In this document: positions 17,073-25,619 of the stretch, in pieces
Position numbering within the stretch: position 1 is the first letter of the stretch
Layout: every line of letters starts with the position of its first letter
DNA from: Streptomyces sp. DvalAA-43
GTDB taxonomy: Bacteria; Actinomycetota; Actinomycetes; Streptomycetales; Streptomycetaceae
Direction of reading: 5' to 3'
NCBI RefSeq assembly: GCF_900091725.1
Contig: NZ_FMBW01000054.1
Location: forward strand, 62,001-126,000
Length of the DNA stretch: 64,000 bases
Program-made: the position numbers and the translations under genes
The notes under the pieces: model-generated
Database searches by the model: none
What the model was told of the DNA's origin: nothing
What the model saw: only the letters and a program-made list of their open reading frames with translations

Positions 17073-17942
17073 ATGGACTGGATGGAACGCTGCGTACCGG
17101 ACGTGGAGCAGCTCCTGGGCACGTACTGGCGGAAGGAACCCGTGCTTCTGCGGCCGCAGGACCCGCCGTTGGAAGTGCTGACACTCTCGGACGTGGACGC
17201 GCTCCTCGACGCGGGGCTGCTGCGCGTTCCGTACGTCGGCCTGTACACCGCGCAGGGGAGCATCGCCGACGAGCGATTCTGCCCGACGCGCGTCATCACC
17301 GGGAGCCCTGCCCAGGGGTACGTCGACGCGGCGGCGGTGCGACGACTGATCGACGAGGAACGGGCGACCCTGCAGCTCCGATACGTCGACCAATGGCATC
17401 CCCCCGTACGTGACCTCACGAGGGATGTCGCCGAGCGACTCGGCCGGCTCGTCGAGGCGTTCTTCTTCCTGAGCCGTCCCGGTCGCCGGGGTCCGGTGCA
17501 TCGGGACGACGGGGACCTGCTGGCCATCCAGCTCAGCGGTGCCAAGCACTGGCAGGTCTACGCAGGTCCGGCCGACGGCGACTGGGCGCCGGTCCGCGAG
17601 GAGAATCCGGGAGCGCCACTGCTGGACACGGTCCTTGAGACCGGTGACGTGCTGTACGTACCGAGAGGTTTCGCGCACACCGCCACGGCCGTGGGCGATG
17701 CCTCGTCGGCTCATCTGACCGTGGTGGTGAGGGAGGCCGGTACGGAGCATCTGCGCACCGCTCTGCTGACACGGATCGTCGACGGCCTGGCTCTGCCGGG
17801 CCGTCCGCTGGACGACGACGCCCTGCTGCGCACCGCGGCCGACCTCCTGGACCATCTCGGCACGCAACTCGACGCAGTCACCCCGGACGACGTCATCGGC
17901 CGGGCACGCCCGCGTGCGTACAGCAACCGTCAGACCGTCTGA
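17073..17942 (+). CDS. JmjC/cupin_4-type 2-oxoglutarate Fe(II) oxygenase, copy 1
   Basis: A 289-aa protein of the RoxA/ribosomal-oxygenase-like JmjC group. The iron ligands are seen as H143-x-D145 (PVHRDDGD) and H202 (PRGFAHTA). The jelly-roll strands LAIQLSGAKHWQVY and GDVLYVPRGF are typical. Family members hydroxylate side chains of proteins or peptides. ATG 17073 has GGAGAGGGA upstream. It is clearly paralogous to the next gene along its whole length, pointing to a tandem duplication. It sits directly behind the small peptide gene, so hydroxylation of that peptide is the simplest hypothesis. A ribosomal target is the alternative. Confidence 0.87.
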   Translation: MDWMERCVPDVEQLLGTYWRKEPVLLRPQDPPLEVLTLSDVDALLDAGLLRVPYVGLYTAQGSIADERFCPTRVITGSPAQGYVDAAAVRRLIDEERATLQLRYVDQWHPPVRDLTRDVAERLGRLVEAFFFLSRPGRRGPVHRDDGDLLAIQLSGAKHWQVYAGPADGDWAPVREENPGAPLLDTVLETGDVLYVPRGFAHTATAVGDASSAHLTVVVREAGTEHLRTALLTRIVDGLALPGRPLDDDALLRTAADLLDHLGTQLDAVTPDDVIGRARPRAYSNRQTV

Positions 17943-17976
17943 GCACGCCGACGGCATGGAACGTGGAGAGGCAACG

Positions 17977-18879
17977 ATGGACCCGCTTGCACGATATGTG
18001 GGCGACCAGCAGGCATTTCGTCACATTTTGTGGCGCCGTACACCCGCCGTACTGCACCCCCGCACACCCCCGATGGAGCTGCTGACGGTCGCCGAGCTGG
18101 ACAGGATCCTGGGTGCGGGTCTCCTCACCACCCCGTACGCGACGCTCGTGCACGAGGATGGTCCGGTGCCGGAGGAGCGCTACTGTTCCCCCCGAGTCGT
18201 CCTGGGCGGGATCGACAACCGCTACGTGGATGCCGGGGCGGTGAACCGACTGATCGGCGAGGAGGGAGCCACACTCCTTCTGCGGTACGTCGACCAGTGG
18301 CACGCAGGTGTGCGGGAACTGGCCGATGAGCTCGCGGAGTGTCTTCAACGCCAGGTGGAGGCGTTCTTCTTCCTTACCCCGCCCGGGACGCAGGGCCGTC
18401 CGGTGCACCGCGACGACGCCGACGTGCTGGCCGTGCAGATACACGGCTCGAAGCGGTGGCGTGTGTATCCGGGACCGCCCGACGGGAACTGGCAGCCCGA
18501 GCGCGTGGACGGCGACCCGGGCGACCCACTGCTGGACGTGGTCCTGCGTCAGGGCGAAGTCCTCTACGTACCGAGGGGGTTCGCGCATGTGGCCGAAGCC
18601 ACCGGGGGGAGCGCCTCCGCTCACCTCTCGTTCACGGTCCGCGAGGCAGGCTCCGTCCACTTGTACGCCGTTCTTGAGGCGCTTCTGCTGGACGGCGACG
18701 GACTGCCCGCCCGGCCCAACGATGACGCAGCGCTGACCGGGGCCGCGAACGGTCTCATCGCGCATTTTCGCCGTACGCTCGCCGGCCTCACGCCAGAAGA
18801 GTTGGTACATCTGGCCCGGGGCGCGATGCGCCGCGAAAAGCACACCACCGCGGGTTCTTTGAGCGCACTGCTGGGCTGA
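17977..18879 (+). CDS. JmjC/cupin_4-type 2-oxoglutarate Fe(II) oxygenase, copy 2
   Basis: A 300-aa paralogue of the preceding protein. Both share motifs such as LLRYVDQWH, VEAFFFL and LYVPRGFAH, and similar spacing. The iron-binding residues are H144, D146 and H204. ATG 17977 follows GGAGAGG. The 34-base gap to copy 1 suggests one transcript. The two copies differ most in the N-terminal 30 residues and the C-terminal helical part, which in this family mediates dimerisation. Different target residues on one substrate are therefore possible. Confidence 0.87.
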   Translation: MDPLARYVGDQQAFRHILWRRTPAVLHPRTPPMELLTVAELDRILGAGLLTTPYATLVHEDGPVPEERYCSPRVVLGGIDNRYVDAGAVNRLIGEEGATLLLRYVDQWHAGVRELADELAECLQRQVEAFFFLTPPGTQGRPVHRDDADVLAVQIHGSKRWRVYPGPPDGNWQPERVDGDPGDPLLDVVLRQGEVLYVPRGFAHVAEATGGSASAHLSFTVREAGSVHLYAVLEALLLDGDGLPARPNDDAALTGAANGLIAHFRRTLAGLTPEELVHLARGAMRREKHTTAGSLSALLG

Positions 18880-18924
18880 CCCGGTGGTGAGGGCGGAGCC
18901 GTGTCGAGGTGATGGGCCTATGGG

Positions 18925-19050
18925 GCAGGTGTGGCGGCGGCTGCCCGTGACGGCGCGGCACAGCACGAGGAGAACGAGCGAACCGGCGAACCAGGTGGAG
19001 AGGTCGAAGAAGCCGTCGATGGAGTCGACGCCGAAGATGACCTCGCGCAG
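18925..19050 (-). pseudogene. Coding-like remnant of a membrane protein
   Basis: The 403-base gap 18880-19283 holds no complete gene. On the minus strand, 42 consecutive codons show the strong G/C third-position bias of real genes. They encode an acidic-aromatic stretch (VIFGVDSIDGFFDL) then a hydrophobic span (FAGSLVLLVLCRAV). The bias disappears on both sides and no start or ribosome site is present. I read it as the remains of a small membrane protein gene of unknown type. Confidence 0.4.
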
Positions 19051-19283
19051 GCCGTGCCCGTACCTCGTACGCGTTGAAACTCCGACGCCCGGAAGACCAA
19101 TGGGCTGCGCCGGGAACAGCCGGCCGGGCCGGTACGGTTGCACCGACCGAGGAACCGGCGCCGCACGGCCGGAGAACACGGAGACCACAGGGCCGGCCGC
19201 CCCATCAGGGTCCCGGACTCCGAGATCGCGGCGCGCCCGCCGAGCACTCGGACCTAGACGTATTTCTGCAGGAGGACTGTTCC

Positions 19284-20117
19284 ATGACTGACCGGCCGTT
19301 GACGCTCATGACAGTGCACGCTCACCCCGACGACGAGGCCACCGGAACCGGCGGGGTCCTCGCGCGGTACGCGGCGGAAGGCATCCGCACCGTTCTCGTG
19401 ACATGTACCGATGGCGGTTGCGGTGACGGAGCGGGAGGCGTCAAGCCGGGCGATCCCGGGCATGATCCGGCGGCCGTCGCCTTGATACGCCGCCACGAAC
19501 TCAAGGCGAGCTGTGACGTCCTGAAGATCAGCGATCTGGAGATGCTGGACTATGCCGACTCAGGGATGACGGGCTGGCCGAGCAACGACGCCCCCGGATC
19601 CTTCTGGCAGACCCCCGTGGAGGAAGGCGCTGCCCGACTTGCGGAACTCATGCGGCACTACCGGCCCGATGTGGTCGTCACCTATGACGAGAACGGCTTC
19701 TACGGCCACCCCGACCACATCCAGGCCAACCGCATCACGATGGCGGCGCTGGAGATGACCGCGCTGACACCGAAGGTGTACTGGACGACGATGCCCCGTT
19801 CCATGATGCAGCGGTTCGGGGAGACCATGCGCGAGTTCCATGAGGACATGCCGGAGCCGGATCCTGCCGAGGCCGCCGCGATGGCCGAGATCGGCCTCCC
19901 CGACGATGAGATCACCACGTGGGTGGACACCACCGCGTTCAGCGGTCAGAAGTTCGATGCGCTGGCTGCGCACTCCAGTCAGGGCGAGAACATCTTCTTC
20001 CTCAAGATGGGCAAGGAGAGGTTCGGCGAGTTCATGGGCATGGAGACCTTCGTACGTGTCAAGGACGCCACCGGCGCGCCCGTACCCGAGAACGATCTCT
20101 TCGCCGGACTGCGCTGA
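19284..20117 (+). CDS. PIG-L-family zinc deacetylase (MshB/Mca-like)
   Basis: A 277-aa protein with the AHPDDE zinc motif at residues 13-18 and the second metal motif GHPDHIQA. This group includes mycothiol-biosynthesis deacetylase MshB and mycothiol-conjugate amidase Mca, as well as deacetylases that tailor glycosylated natural products. ATG 19284 has AGGAGGA upstream. It follows the two oxygenases on the same strand after a gap of about 400 bases, so membership in that cluster is uncertain. A housekeeping mycothiol role cannot be excluded. Confidence 0.88.
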   Translation: MTDRPLTLMTVHAHPDDEATGTGGVLARYAAEGIRTVLVTCTDGGCGDGAGGVKPGDPGHDPAAVALIRRHELKASCDVLKISDLEMLDYADSGMTGWPSNDAPGSFWQTPVEEGAARLAELMRHYRPDVVVTYDENGFYGHPDHIQANRITMAALEMTALTPKVYWTTMPRSMMQRFGETMREFHEDMPEPDPAEAAAMAEIGLPDDEITTWVDTTAFSGQKFDALAAHSSQGENIFFLKMGKERFGEFMGMETFVRVKDATGAPVPENDLFAGLR

Positions 20118-20134
20118 ACCCTTTCGTCGGCCCC

Positions 20135-20164
20135 GCCCGGCGGCCTGAGGGTGGGCTGCCGGGC
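20135..20164. terminator. Stem-loop between convergent genes
   Basis: GCCCGGCGGC (20135-20144) pairs with GCTGCCGGGC (20155-20164), with one G-U-type mismatch and a 10-base loop. It lies between the deacetylase stop (20117) and the convergent ATPase stop (20211). Confidence 0.5.
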
Positions 20165-20210
20165 CGGTGCCGGACGGGTGGAGCCGGGCGGGCGGGCCGT
20201 GGCGGCCCCG

Positions 20211-21068
20211 TCAGCCGGCGCCTTCTGCCGCCGGCGGATCCAGTTCCCTGCGCCGTCGGCTGATGGAGTCGGGGTCCCAGTCCGGCCGGGGAACGGATGC
20301 CAGCAGCAGCTGCGTGTACGGGTGTCCGGGGTCGGAGAGCAGCTCCGCGACGGGGCGGTGTTCCATGGTGCGGCCCCGGTACAGGACGAGCGCCTCGTCG
20401 CACACGTACCGCACGACGGCCAGGTCGTGGCTGACGAAGACCAGGCCGATGCCGGTGTCGCGGCGGATGTCCGACAGGAGGTTGAGCACCTGCGCCTGGA
20501 CCGAGACATCGAGCGCGGACACCGCCTCGTCCAGTACGAGCACCGCGGGTTCGACCGCCAGCGCACGTGCGATGGCGGCGCGTTGACGCTGACCGCCGGA
20601 GAGTTCGCGCGGCAGGGCCGCCGCCTCCCGTTCCCCGAGGCCCACCTGGGCGAGGAGTTCCCGCATCCGGGCGGCCCGGGTGGCGGGGTCGGCGAGACCG
20701 TGCAGGCGCAGCGTTCCGTCGATGGTGGCGCCGATGGTGATCCTTGCGTCCAGCGAGAGGTACGGGTCCTGGAAGACGATCTGCACCGCCTTGGCACGGG
20801 CGAGCCGGGCCGCCCTGCCGCGTACGGTCGGGGCCAGTGGTTCACCCTGGACGAGGATCTGTCCGGCGTCGGGGCGTTCGAGGCCGATCAGCATCCGGGC
20901 CGTGGTCGTCTTGCCGGAGCCCGATTCCCCCACGATGCCCAGGGCACCGCCGGCCTGCAGTGAGAACGACAGACCGTCGACGGCGACGACCTCCGTCTTG
21001 CCGGTCCGGTAGGTCTTGCGCAGCCCACTGACCCGGAGCAGTGTGCGGGCGCTGTTCTCGACGGTCAA
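20211..21068 (-). CDS. Peptide ABC transporter ATPase (DppF/OppF type)
   Basis: A 285-aa protein with Walker A GESGSGKT, signature LSGGQRQR, Walker B VLVLDEAVSALD and the switch His in VSHDLA. The start codon is TTG 21068, directly supported by AGGGAGG four bases upstream. Its TTGA overlaps the stop of the preceding ATPase gene. It is the last gene of the second peptide-transporter operon and the partner of the DppD-type ATPase. Confidence 0.92.
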   Translation of the reverse strand: MTVENSARTLLRVSGLRKTYRTGKTEVVAVDGLSFSLQAGGALGIVGESGSGKTTTARMLIGLERPDAGQILVQGEPLAPTVRGRAARLARAKAVQIVFQDPYLSLDARITIGATIDGTLRLHGLADPATRAARMRELLAQVGLGEREAAALPRELSGGQRQRAAIARALAVEPAVLVLDEAVSALDVSVQAQVLNLLSDIRRDTGIGLVFVSHDLAVVRYVCDEALVLYRGRTMEHRPVAELLSDPGHPYTQLLLASVPRPDWDPDSISRRRRELDPPAAEGAG

Positions 21069-22069
21069 CTGCCCTCCCTTGTAGCAGTGTTGTCCACGGA
21101 GGTGAGTGACTCCTCCGCGAGGTGGCAGGCGACCAGTGCCTCGCCGTGCCGCTCCAGCCGCGGCGCTGTCCGGTCGCAGACCCCGGGCCGGGCCAGGCGG
21201 CAGCGCGCCGCGAAGGAGCAGCCGGGCGCCGAGTCGAGCAGCCCCATCGGGGAACCCGGGATCGGGGTGAGCCGGACGGGCGGTCCGTCCGGGGCCTGGA
21301 GGGGCGGCGACGAGCCGAGCAGGCCCGCGGTGTAGGGGTGGCGGGGTGTCTCGAAGAGCTGTGCGGTGGGAGCGGTCTCGACGATCCGGCCGGCGTACAT
21401 CACGTAGATGCGGTCGCAGGCCGCGGCCGCGAGTTCGATGTCGTGCGTGATGAGGAGCATGCCCAGGTCGCGTTCGCGCTGCAGCCGCCCGAGGATGGCC
21501 ATGATCTCGGCCTGGGTGGAGACGTCGAGCGCGGTGGTCGGCTCGTCGCAGAGCAGCAGCCGGGGCCCGGCGGTGAGCGCTCCGGCGATCATGACGCGTT
21601 GCAGCATGCCGCCGGAGAGCTCGTACGGGTACTGGCGCAAGTGCCGTTCCGGGGCCGGGAGTCCGACCGCGGCGAGCAGTTCGGCGGCGCGGGCGTTGGC
21701 GCGGCCCTTGTCCCAGCCGTTGCTGACGCGCAGCGACTCGGTGAGGAAGTCGCCGATGCGGCGGACCGGGTTGATGCCTGCCCGTGGGTCCTGGAAGATC
21801 ATCGACGCCGTGCCGGTACGGATCGACCGCAGGGCCGCCGGGTCGGCGCCCACCACCTCCGTTCCGTCGACGCGCACCTGGCCGTCGAGGTCGGCCCCGG
21901 TGGGGAACAGCCCGAGGGCCGACCGTGCGGTGACCGACTTCCCGGAACCGGATTCGCCCACCAGCGCGACGATCTCACCCGCCGACACGGTCAGGTCGAT
22001 GCCGTCGAGTACCGGCCGGGCCGTGCCGGGCAGGGCGATGCTCAGGTTCTCGTACTCCAGCAGCGCCAT
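21065..22069 (-). CDS. Peptide ABC transporter ATPase (DppD/OppD type)
   Basis: A 334-aa protein with Walker A GESGSGKS, signature LSGGMLQR and Walker B LLLCDEPTTALD. The C-terminal oligopeptide-transporter extension has the Cys cluster seen in Fe-S-like DppD proteins (CSFAARCRLARPGVC). ATG 22069 overlaps the upstream permease stop by one base (TGATG). The long N-terminal frame extension runs over the permease gene and is spurious. Confidence 0.93.
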   Translation of the reverse strand: MALLEYENLSIALPGTARPVLDGIDLTVSAGEIVALVGESGSGKSVTARSALGLFPTGADLDGQVRVDGTEVVGADPAALRSIRTGTASMIFQDPRAGINPVRRIGDFLTESLRVSNGWDKGRANARAAELLAAVGLPAPERHLRQYPYELSGGMLQRVMIAGALTAGPRLLLCDEPTTALDVSTQAEIMAILGRLQRERDLGMLLITHDIELAAAACDRIYVMYAGRIVETAPTAQLFETPRHPYTAGLLGSSPPLQAPDGPPVRLTPIPGSPMGLLDSAPGCSFAARCRLARPGVCDRTAPRLERHGEALVACHLAEESLTSVDNTATREGS

Positions 22070-22932
22070 CAGGTCTTCCTCCCTGCGAGCCGGTCGCCGA
22101 CGTTCTCCCCGACGATGTTGAAGGCGACGACGACCACCACGACGGCGACGGCGGGCACGACCGCGGACAGCGGCTGGCCGCGCAGGACGGCGGCCTGGGA
22201 CTGGTTGATCATGGCGCCCCAGTCCGGTGTCGGCGCCTGCACGCCCAGGCCCAGGAAGGACAGGGCGGCGAGGTCGAGCAGTGCGTAGCCGAAGTTGACG
22301 GTGGACTGGGCGAGCACGGTCGGGCCGATGTTCGGCAGCAGCCTGCGGACGGCGACGTACAGGGCGGAGTGCCCCTGCACACGGTAGGCCGCGATGTACG
22401 GCCTGGCCTGCTCCTGCATCGCGAGGCCGCGCACCAGGCGTGCGGTGTACGGCATGTAGGCCACGGACATGGCGATCACCGGCGCCGTCATCCCCTTGCC
22501 GAAGACCGCCACCGCGAGAATCGCGACGAGCAGCGCCGGGAAGGCGAAGACGACATCGAGCAGTCGCCCGATCACGGTGTCGGCCCAGCCGCCCCGCCAC
22601 GCGGAGAACAGGCCGATGGCGATGCCGGCGACGGTCGATACCAGTACCACCAGCAGCGGTCCGACCAGACTCGTACGGCTTCCTTCGACCAGGGCCGAGA
22701 AGGTGTCGTGCCCGCCCTGGTCGGTGCCCAGCCAGTGGTCGGCGCTCGGGCCGACGAGCCCCGTGCCCAGCTCTCCGTACGTCGGGTCCTGCGGTGACAG
22801 CCACGGTGCGAACACCGCGACCAGCACGAACAGGACGAGAAGGCCCAGGCACAGGTTCTCCAGCCGGCTGCCCCCCAGGGAGCGCAGCCTGGCGGCCGGT
22901 CCGCGGGTCAGTCCCGCCATCGGGGCGCTCAT
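22069..22932 (-). CDS. Peptide ABC transporter permease (DppC type)
   Basis: A 287-aa membrane protein with the DppC hallmark DHWLGTDQGGHDTFSAL after the first span. The ATPase-contact loop has ARPYIAAYRVQGHSALYVAV. ATG 22932 overlaps the DppB-type gene stop (ATGA). Confidence 0.93.
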   Translation of the reverse strand: MSAPMAGLTRGPAARLRSLGGSRLENLCLGLLVLFVLVAVFAPWLSPQDPTYGELGTGLVGPSADHWLGTDQGGHDTFSALVEGSRTSLVGPLLVVLVSTVAGIAIGLFSAWRGGWADTVIGRLLDVVFAFPALLVAILAVAVFGKGMTAPVIAMSVAYMPYTARLVRGLAMQEQARPYIAAYRVQGHSALYVAVRRLLPNIGPTVLAQSTVNFGYALLDLAALSFLGLGVQAPTPDWGAMINQSQAAVLRGQPLSAVVPAVAVVVVVVAFNIVGENVGDRLAGRKT

Positions 22933-23897
22933 CGTGCACTCCCCGCTGCCGCCACCCGCGGATCGATCAGCGGATGCACCAGGTCCACCAGGAAGTTGAC
23001 CACGACGAACGCGGCAACCACGAGCAGCACGATCGCCTGCACCACCTGGAAGTCCATCTGGTTGACCGAGGTCACCAGCAGGGATCCCACGCCCGACATG
23101 CCGAACGCGGTCTCCACGATCGAGGTGCTCACCAGCATTCCGGAGATGAGGAGCGCGGAGACGGTGACGATCGGTCCGAGGGCGTTGCGCAGTACGTGCC
23201 GCCGGATCACGGTCCATCGCGGGGTGCCGCGGCTCACCGCGACCTCGACGTGCTCACGGCCCAGTTCCTCCAGCATCGACGAGCGGGTCACCCGGGTGAC
23301 CATCGCCATGAACGTGACGGACAGGGCGATCGCCGGCAGTACGACGTGGTGGAGCCGGTCGAGAACGCCGGTGCCGTTGCCGATGGTCGGGAACCAGCCC
23401 AGCTTCACGCCGAACAGGGACCGCAGCAGCAGTGCGGCGACGAAGGCGGGGGCCGCCGCCCCCACCGTCACCAGCAGCATCAGCATCGAGTCGGTGCGGG
23501 TGCCGCGGCGCAGCGCGCCGACGATGCCGGCCGCGACACCGACCACCGCGATCAGCAGGGCGGAGGCGGCGATCAGCAGCAGGGTGGACGGCAGCCGCGA
23601 CCAGATGACCGAGCCGACGTCCTGGTGGAAGACGTAGGAGCGGCCGAAGTCGCCGTGCAGTACGCCGCCCAGCCAGTCCCAGTACCGGACGAAGAACGGC
23701 TCGTCGAAGCCGTACCGGTGGCGGATCTGGGCGAGTTCGTCGGGGCCGGCGCTGCGCCCGCGCACCAGGAAGCTCGCCGGGTCGCCGGGCGCCAGGTACA
23801 GCGAGGAGAACACCAGGAAGGAGGTGACCAGCAAGGTCGCCGCCATCCCGGCCAGGCGGCTCAGGACCCCGAGCGCCCGGGTGGTAGTACGGCTCAC
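22929..23897 (-). CDS. Peptide ABC transporter permease (DppB type)
   Basis: A 322-aa membrane protein. The first span (MAATLLVTSFLVFSSLYLAPGDP) and the periplasmic segment WLGGVLHGDFGRSY are standard for DppB. The GTG start (23897) overlaps the stop of the upstream lipoprotein gene (GTGA). The frame continuing to 24497 is inside that gene and was ignored. Confidence 0.92.
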   Translation of the reverse strand: MSRTTTRALGVLSRLAGMAATLLVTSFLVFSSLYLAPGDPASFLVRGRSAGPDELAQIRHRYGFDEPFFVRYWDWLGGVLHGDFGRSYVFHQDVGSVIWSRLPSTLLLIAASALLIAVVGVAAGIVGALRRGTRTDSMLMLLVTVGAAAPAFVAALLLRSLFGVKLGWFPTIGNGTGVLDRLHHVVLPAIALSVTFMAMVTRVTRSSMLEELGREHVEVAVSRGTPRWTVIRRHVLRNALGPIVTVSALLISGMLVSTSIVETAFGMSGVGSLLVTSVNQMDFQVVQAIVLLVVAAFVVVNFLVDLVHPLIDPRVAAAGSAR

Positions 23898-25573
23898 TTC
23901 TTGGCCCCGATCTCGGCGGCCCACGGGTAGTAGAGGTAGGCGACCGACGGCTGGACGCCGGTGATCCGGTTGCCGAGGAAGACGCTCGTGGGCTGCGTGT
24001 ACAGGGGCAGCCAGGGCAGTTCCCGCAGGGCGATCTTCTGCGCCTTCGCGCTCGCCGCGGCCCGCGCGGCCGGGTCGTAGGTGCCTGCGGCGTCCTCTAC
24101 CGCCCGGTCGAACTCCTTGTTCGACCAGCCGCCGTAGTTGGTGAACATGCCGGTCTCCAGGGAGCCGTACACATCCAGCGGGTCGGTGATCGACGTGTAC
24201 CAGAAGGTCAGGAAGAGGTCGATTCCCTTGCGGGCGGCGGCGTCGGTGAAGAGCGTCGAGTACTTTTCCGGCGACAGCGTCTCGATCCTGGGGTCGAGGC
24301 CGATGGCCTTGGCGGCCTGCTCGACGGCCTGCGCGACGATCGTGGTCTGCGAGTCGAGGGGGCTGGTCGCGATGACGATCCGCTCCCCCTTCACCCCGGC
24401 CTTCTCCGCGATCTTCTTGGCCTTCGCCGGGTCGTACGGGTAGTGCGGCGTGTCCTCGATGATGGCCTTGCGGTCCGCGGGGGGCGCCTGGTTCCACATG
24501 TTGTCGGTGACGAGGGAGTCGGCGACCTCGCCCATCCCGCCGACGCCGGCCTTGACGATGCCCTTGCGGTCGATGGCCATGAGCAGGGCCTTGCGCACCT
24601 CGGTGTCACCGAGCGGGCCCTTGAGGTCGCCTACGATCTCCTCGGCGACGGTGCTGTTGACGCCGTAGTAGAGCTTGCCGGCCGTGGACGAGCCGAGCTG
24701 GTCGTAGGCATCGGCCGGGACCATCCAGCCCCCGTCCACCTCACCGCTCTGGAAGGCGTTGACGCGGGTCGTCGCATCGCTCAGGAACACGAACTTCACC
24801 TGGCCCGCCCTGGGCTTCAGCTCGGTGTTCCAGTAGCCGTCGAACTTCTTCAGGGTGAGCGACTGGCCCGAGGCCCAGGACCCGAACGAGAACGGGCCCG
24901 TGCAGTTCACCCCGCCCTTGGGACTGCCGTAGTCCTTGCCCGCCTTGGCGAGCGTCGCGGCCGACTCGATGGTTCCCGAGCTGGTGGCCATCTCCTGGTT
25001 GAAGACCGCGTCCGGCTTCGTCAGCTTGACGGTGACTTCCAGCGGCCCGGTCATGTCGATCGACTTCACGTTGCGGAACGTGTTCTCCCACGCGCTGCCC
25101 ACGGCGGGGTCCATGTGGCGGCGCAGCGAGGCGACGACGTCCTTCGCGGTGAGGACGGTCCCGTCGTGGAAGCGCACGCCGGGACGGATCTTGTAGACCC
25201 AGGTGGTGGGGGTCGGATTGGTGAACGAGGACGCCAGGTTCGGCGACGTCGTCAGGTCCGGGTTCCAGCGCAGCAGGCTCTCGCAGACGTTGGCGAGGAT
25301 CTGGTTCGGCGGGTAGTCGTAGGCATAGGCGTAGTCGAGCGATGAGGGCTCGGCGTAGATCGACCAGGTGAAGGAGTCGATGTCGCCCGCGGCGGCGGGC
25401 GTCTGCTTGGTCAGTTTGTACGACGTGCCGGCGTCGGCGTCCTTGTCCGGGTTCGCCGTGCCGCTGCACGCACTGGTGATGAGCACGGCGCTCGCCGCGA
25501 GGAGGGTCCCCGCCACGCGGCGCACCGCCCGCATCCGTGTCGGCCGTCTGGATCCTGCACTCTGCGTTGGCAC
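23894..25573 (-). CDS. ABC transporter substrate-binding lipoprotein (SBP family 5)
   Basis: A 559-aa protein with a basic N-terminus, a hydrophobic core and lipobox ITSAC. The body is a family 5 peptide-binding protein (SLDYAYAYDYPP, RPGVRFHDGTVLTAKDV). The GTG 25573 start is supported by GGAGA 6 bases upstream. It opens the transporter part of the operon, 46 bases downstream of the amidohydrolase, so the imported solute may be the amidohydrolase substrate. Confidence 0.93.
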   Translation of the reverse strand: MPTQSAGSRRPTRMRAVRRVAGTLLAASAVLITSACSGTANPDKDADAGTSYKLTKQTPAAAGDIDSFTWSIYAEPSSLDYAYAYDYPPNQILANVCESLLRWNPDLTTSPNLASSFTNPTPTTWVYKIRPGVRFHDGTVLTAKDVVASLRRHMDPAVGSAWENTFRNVKSIDMTGPLEVTVKLTKPDAVFNQEMATSSGTIESAATLAKAGKDYGSPKGGVNCTGPFSFGSWASGQSLTLKKFDGYWNTELKPRAGQVKFVFLSDATTRVNAFQSGEVDGGWMVPADAYDQLGSSTAGKLYYGVNSTVAEEIVGDLKGPLGDTEVRKALLMAIDRKGIVKAGVGGMGEVADSLVTDNMWNQAPPADRKAIIEDTPHYPYDPAKAKKIAEKAGVKGERIVIATSPLDSQTTIVAQAVEQAAKAIGLDPRIETLSPEKYSTLFTDAAARKGIDLFLTFWYTSITDPLDVYGSLETGMFTNYGGWSNKEFDRAVEDAAGTYDPAARAAASAKAQKIALRELPWLPLYTQPTSVFLGNRITGVQPSVAYLYYPWAAEIGAKK

Positions 25574-25619
25574 TGTCTGTCTCCGTCCGGGGTGGGCTCG
25601 ATGAAGTGCGTGGGGGGCG

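Noticed and set aside
16527..17184. Minus-strand frames overlapping the small peptide gene
   Set aside because: They cross the strong hairpin at 17023-17052 and have no start signals, whereas the plus-strand peptide has an ideal ribosome site.
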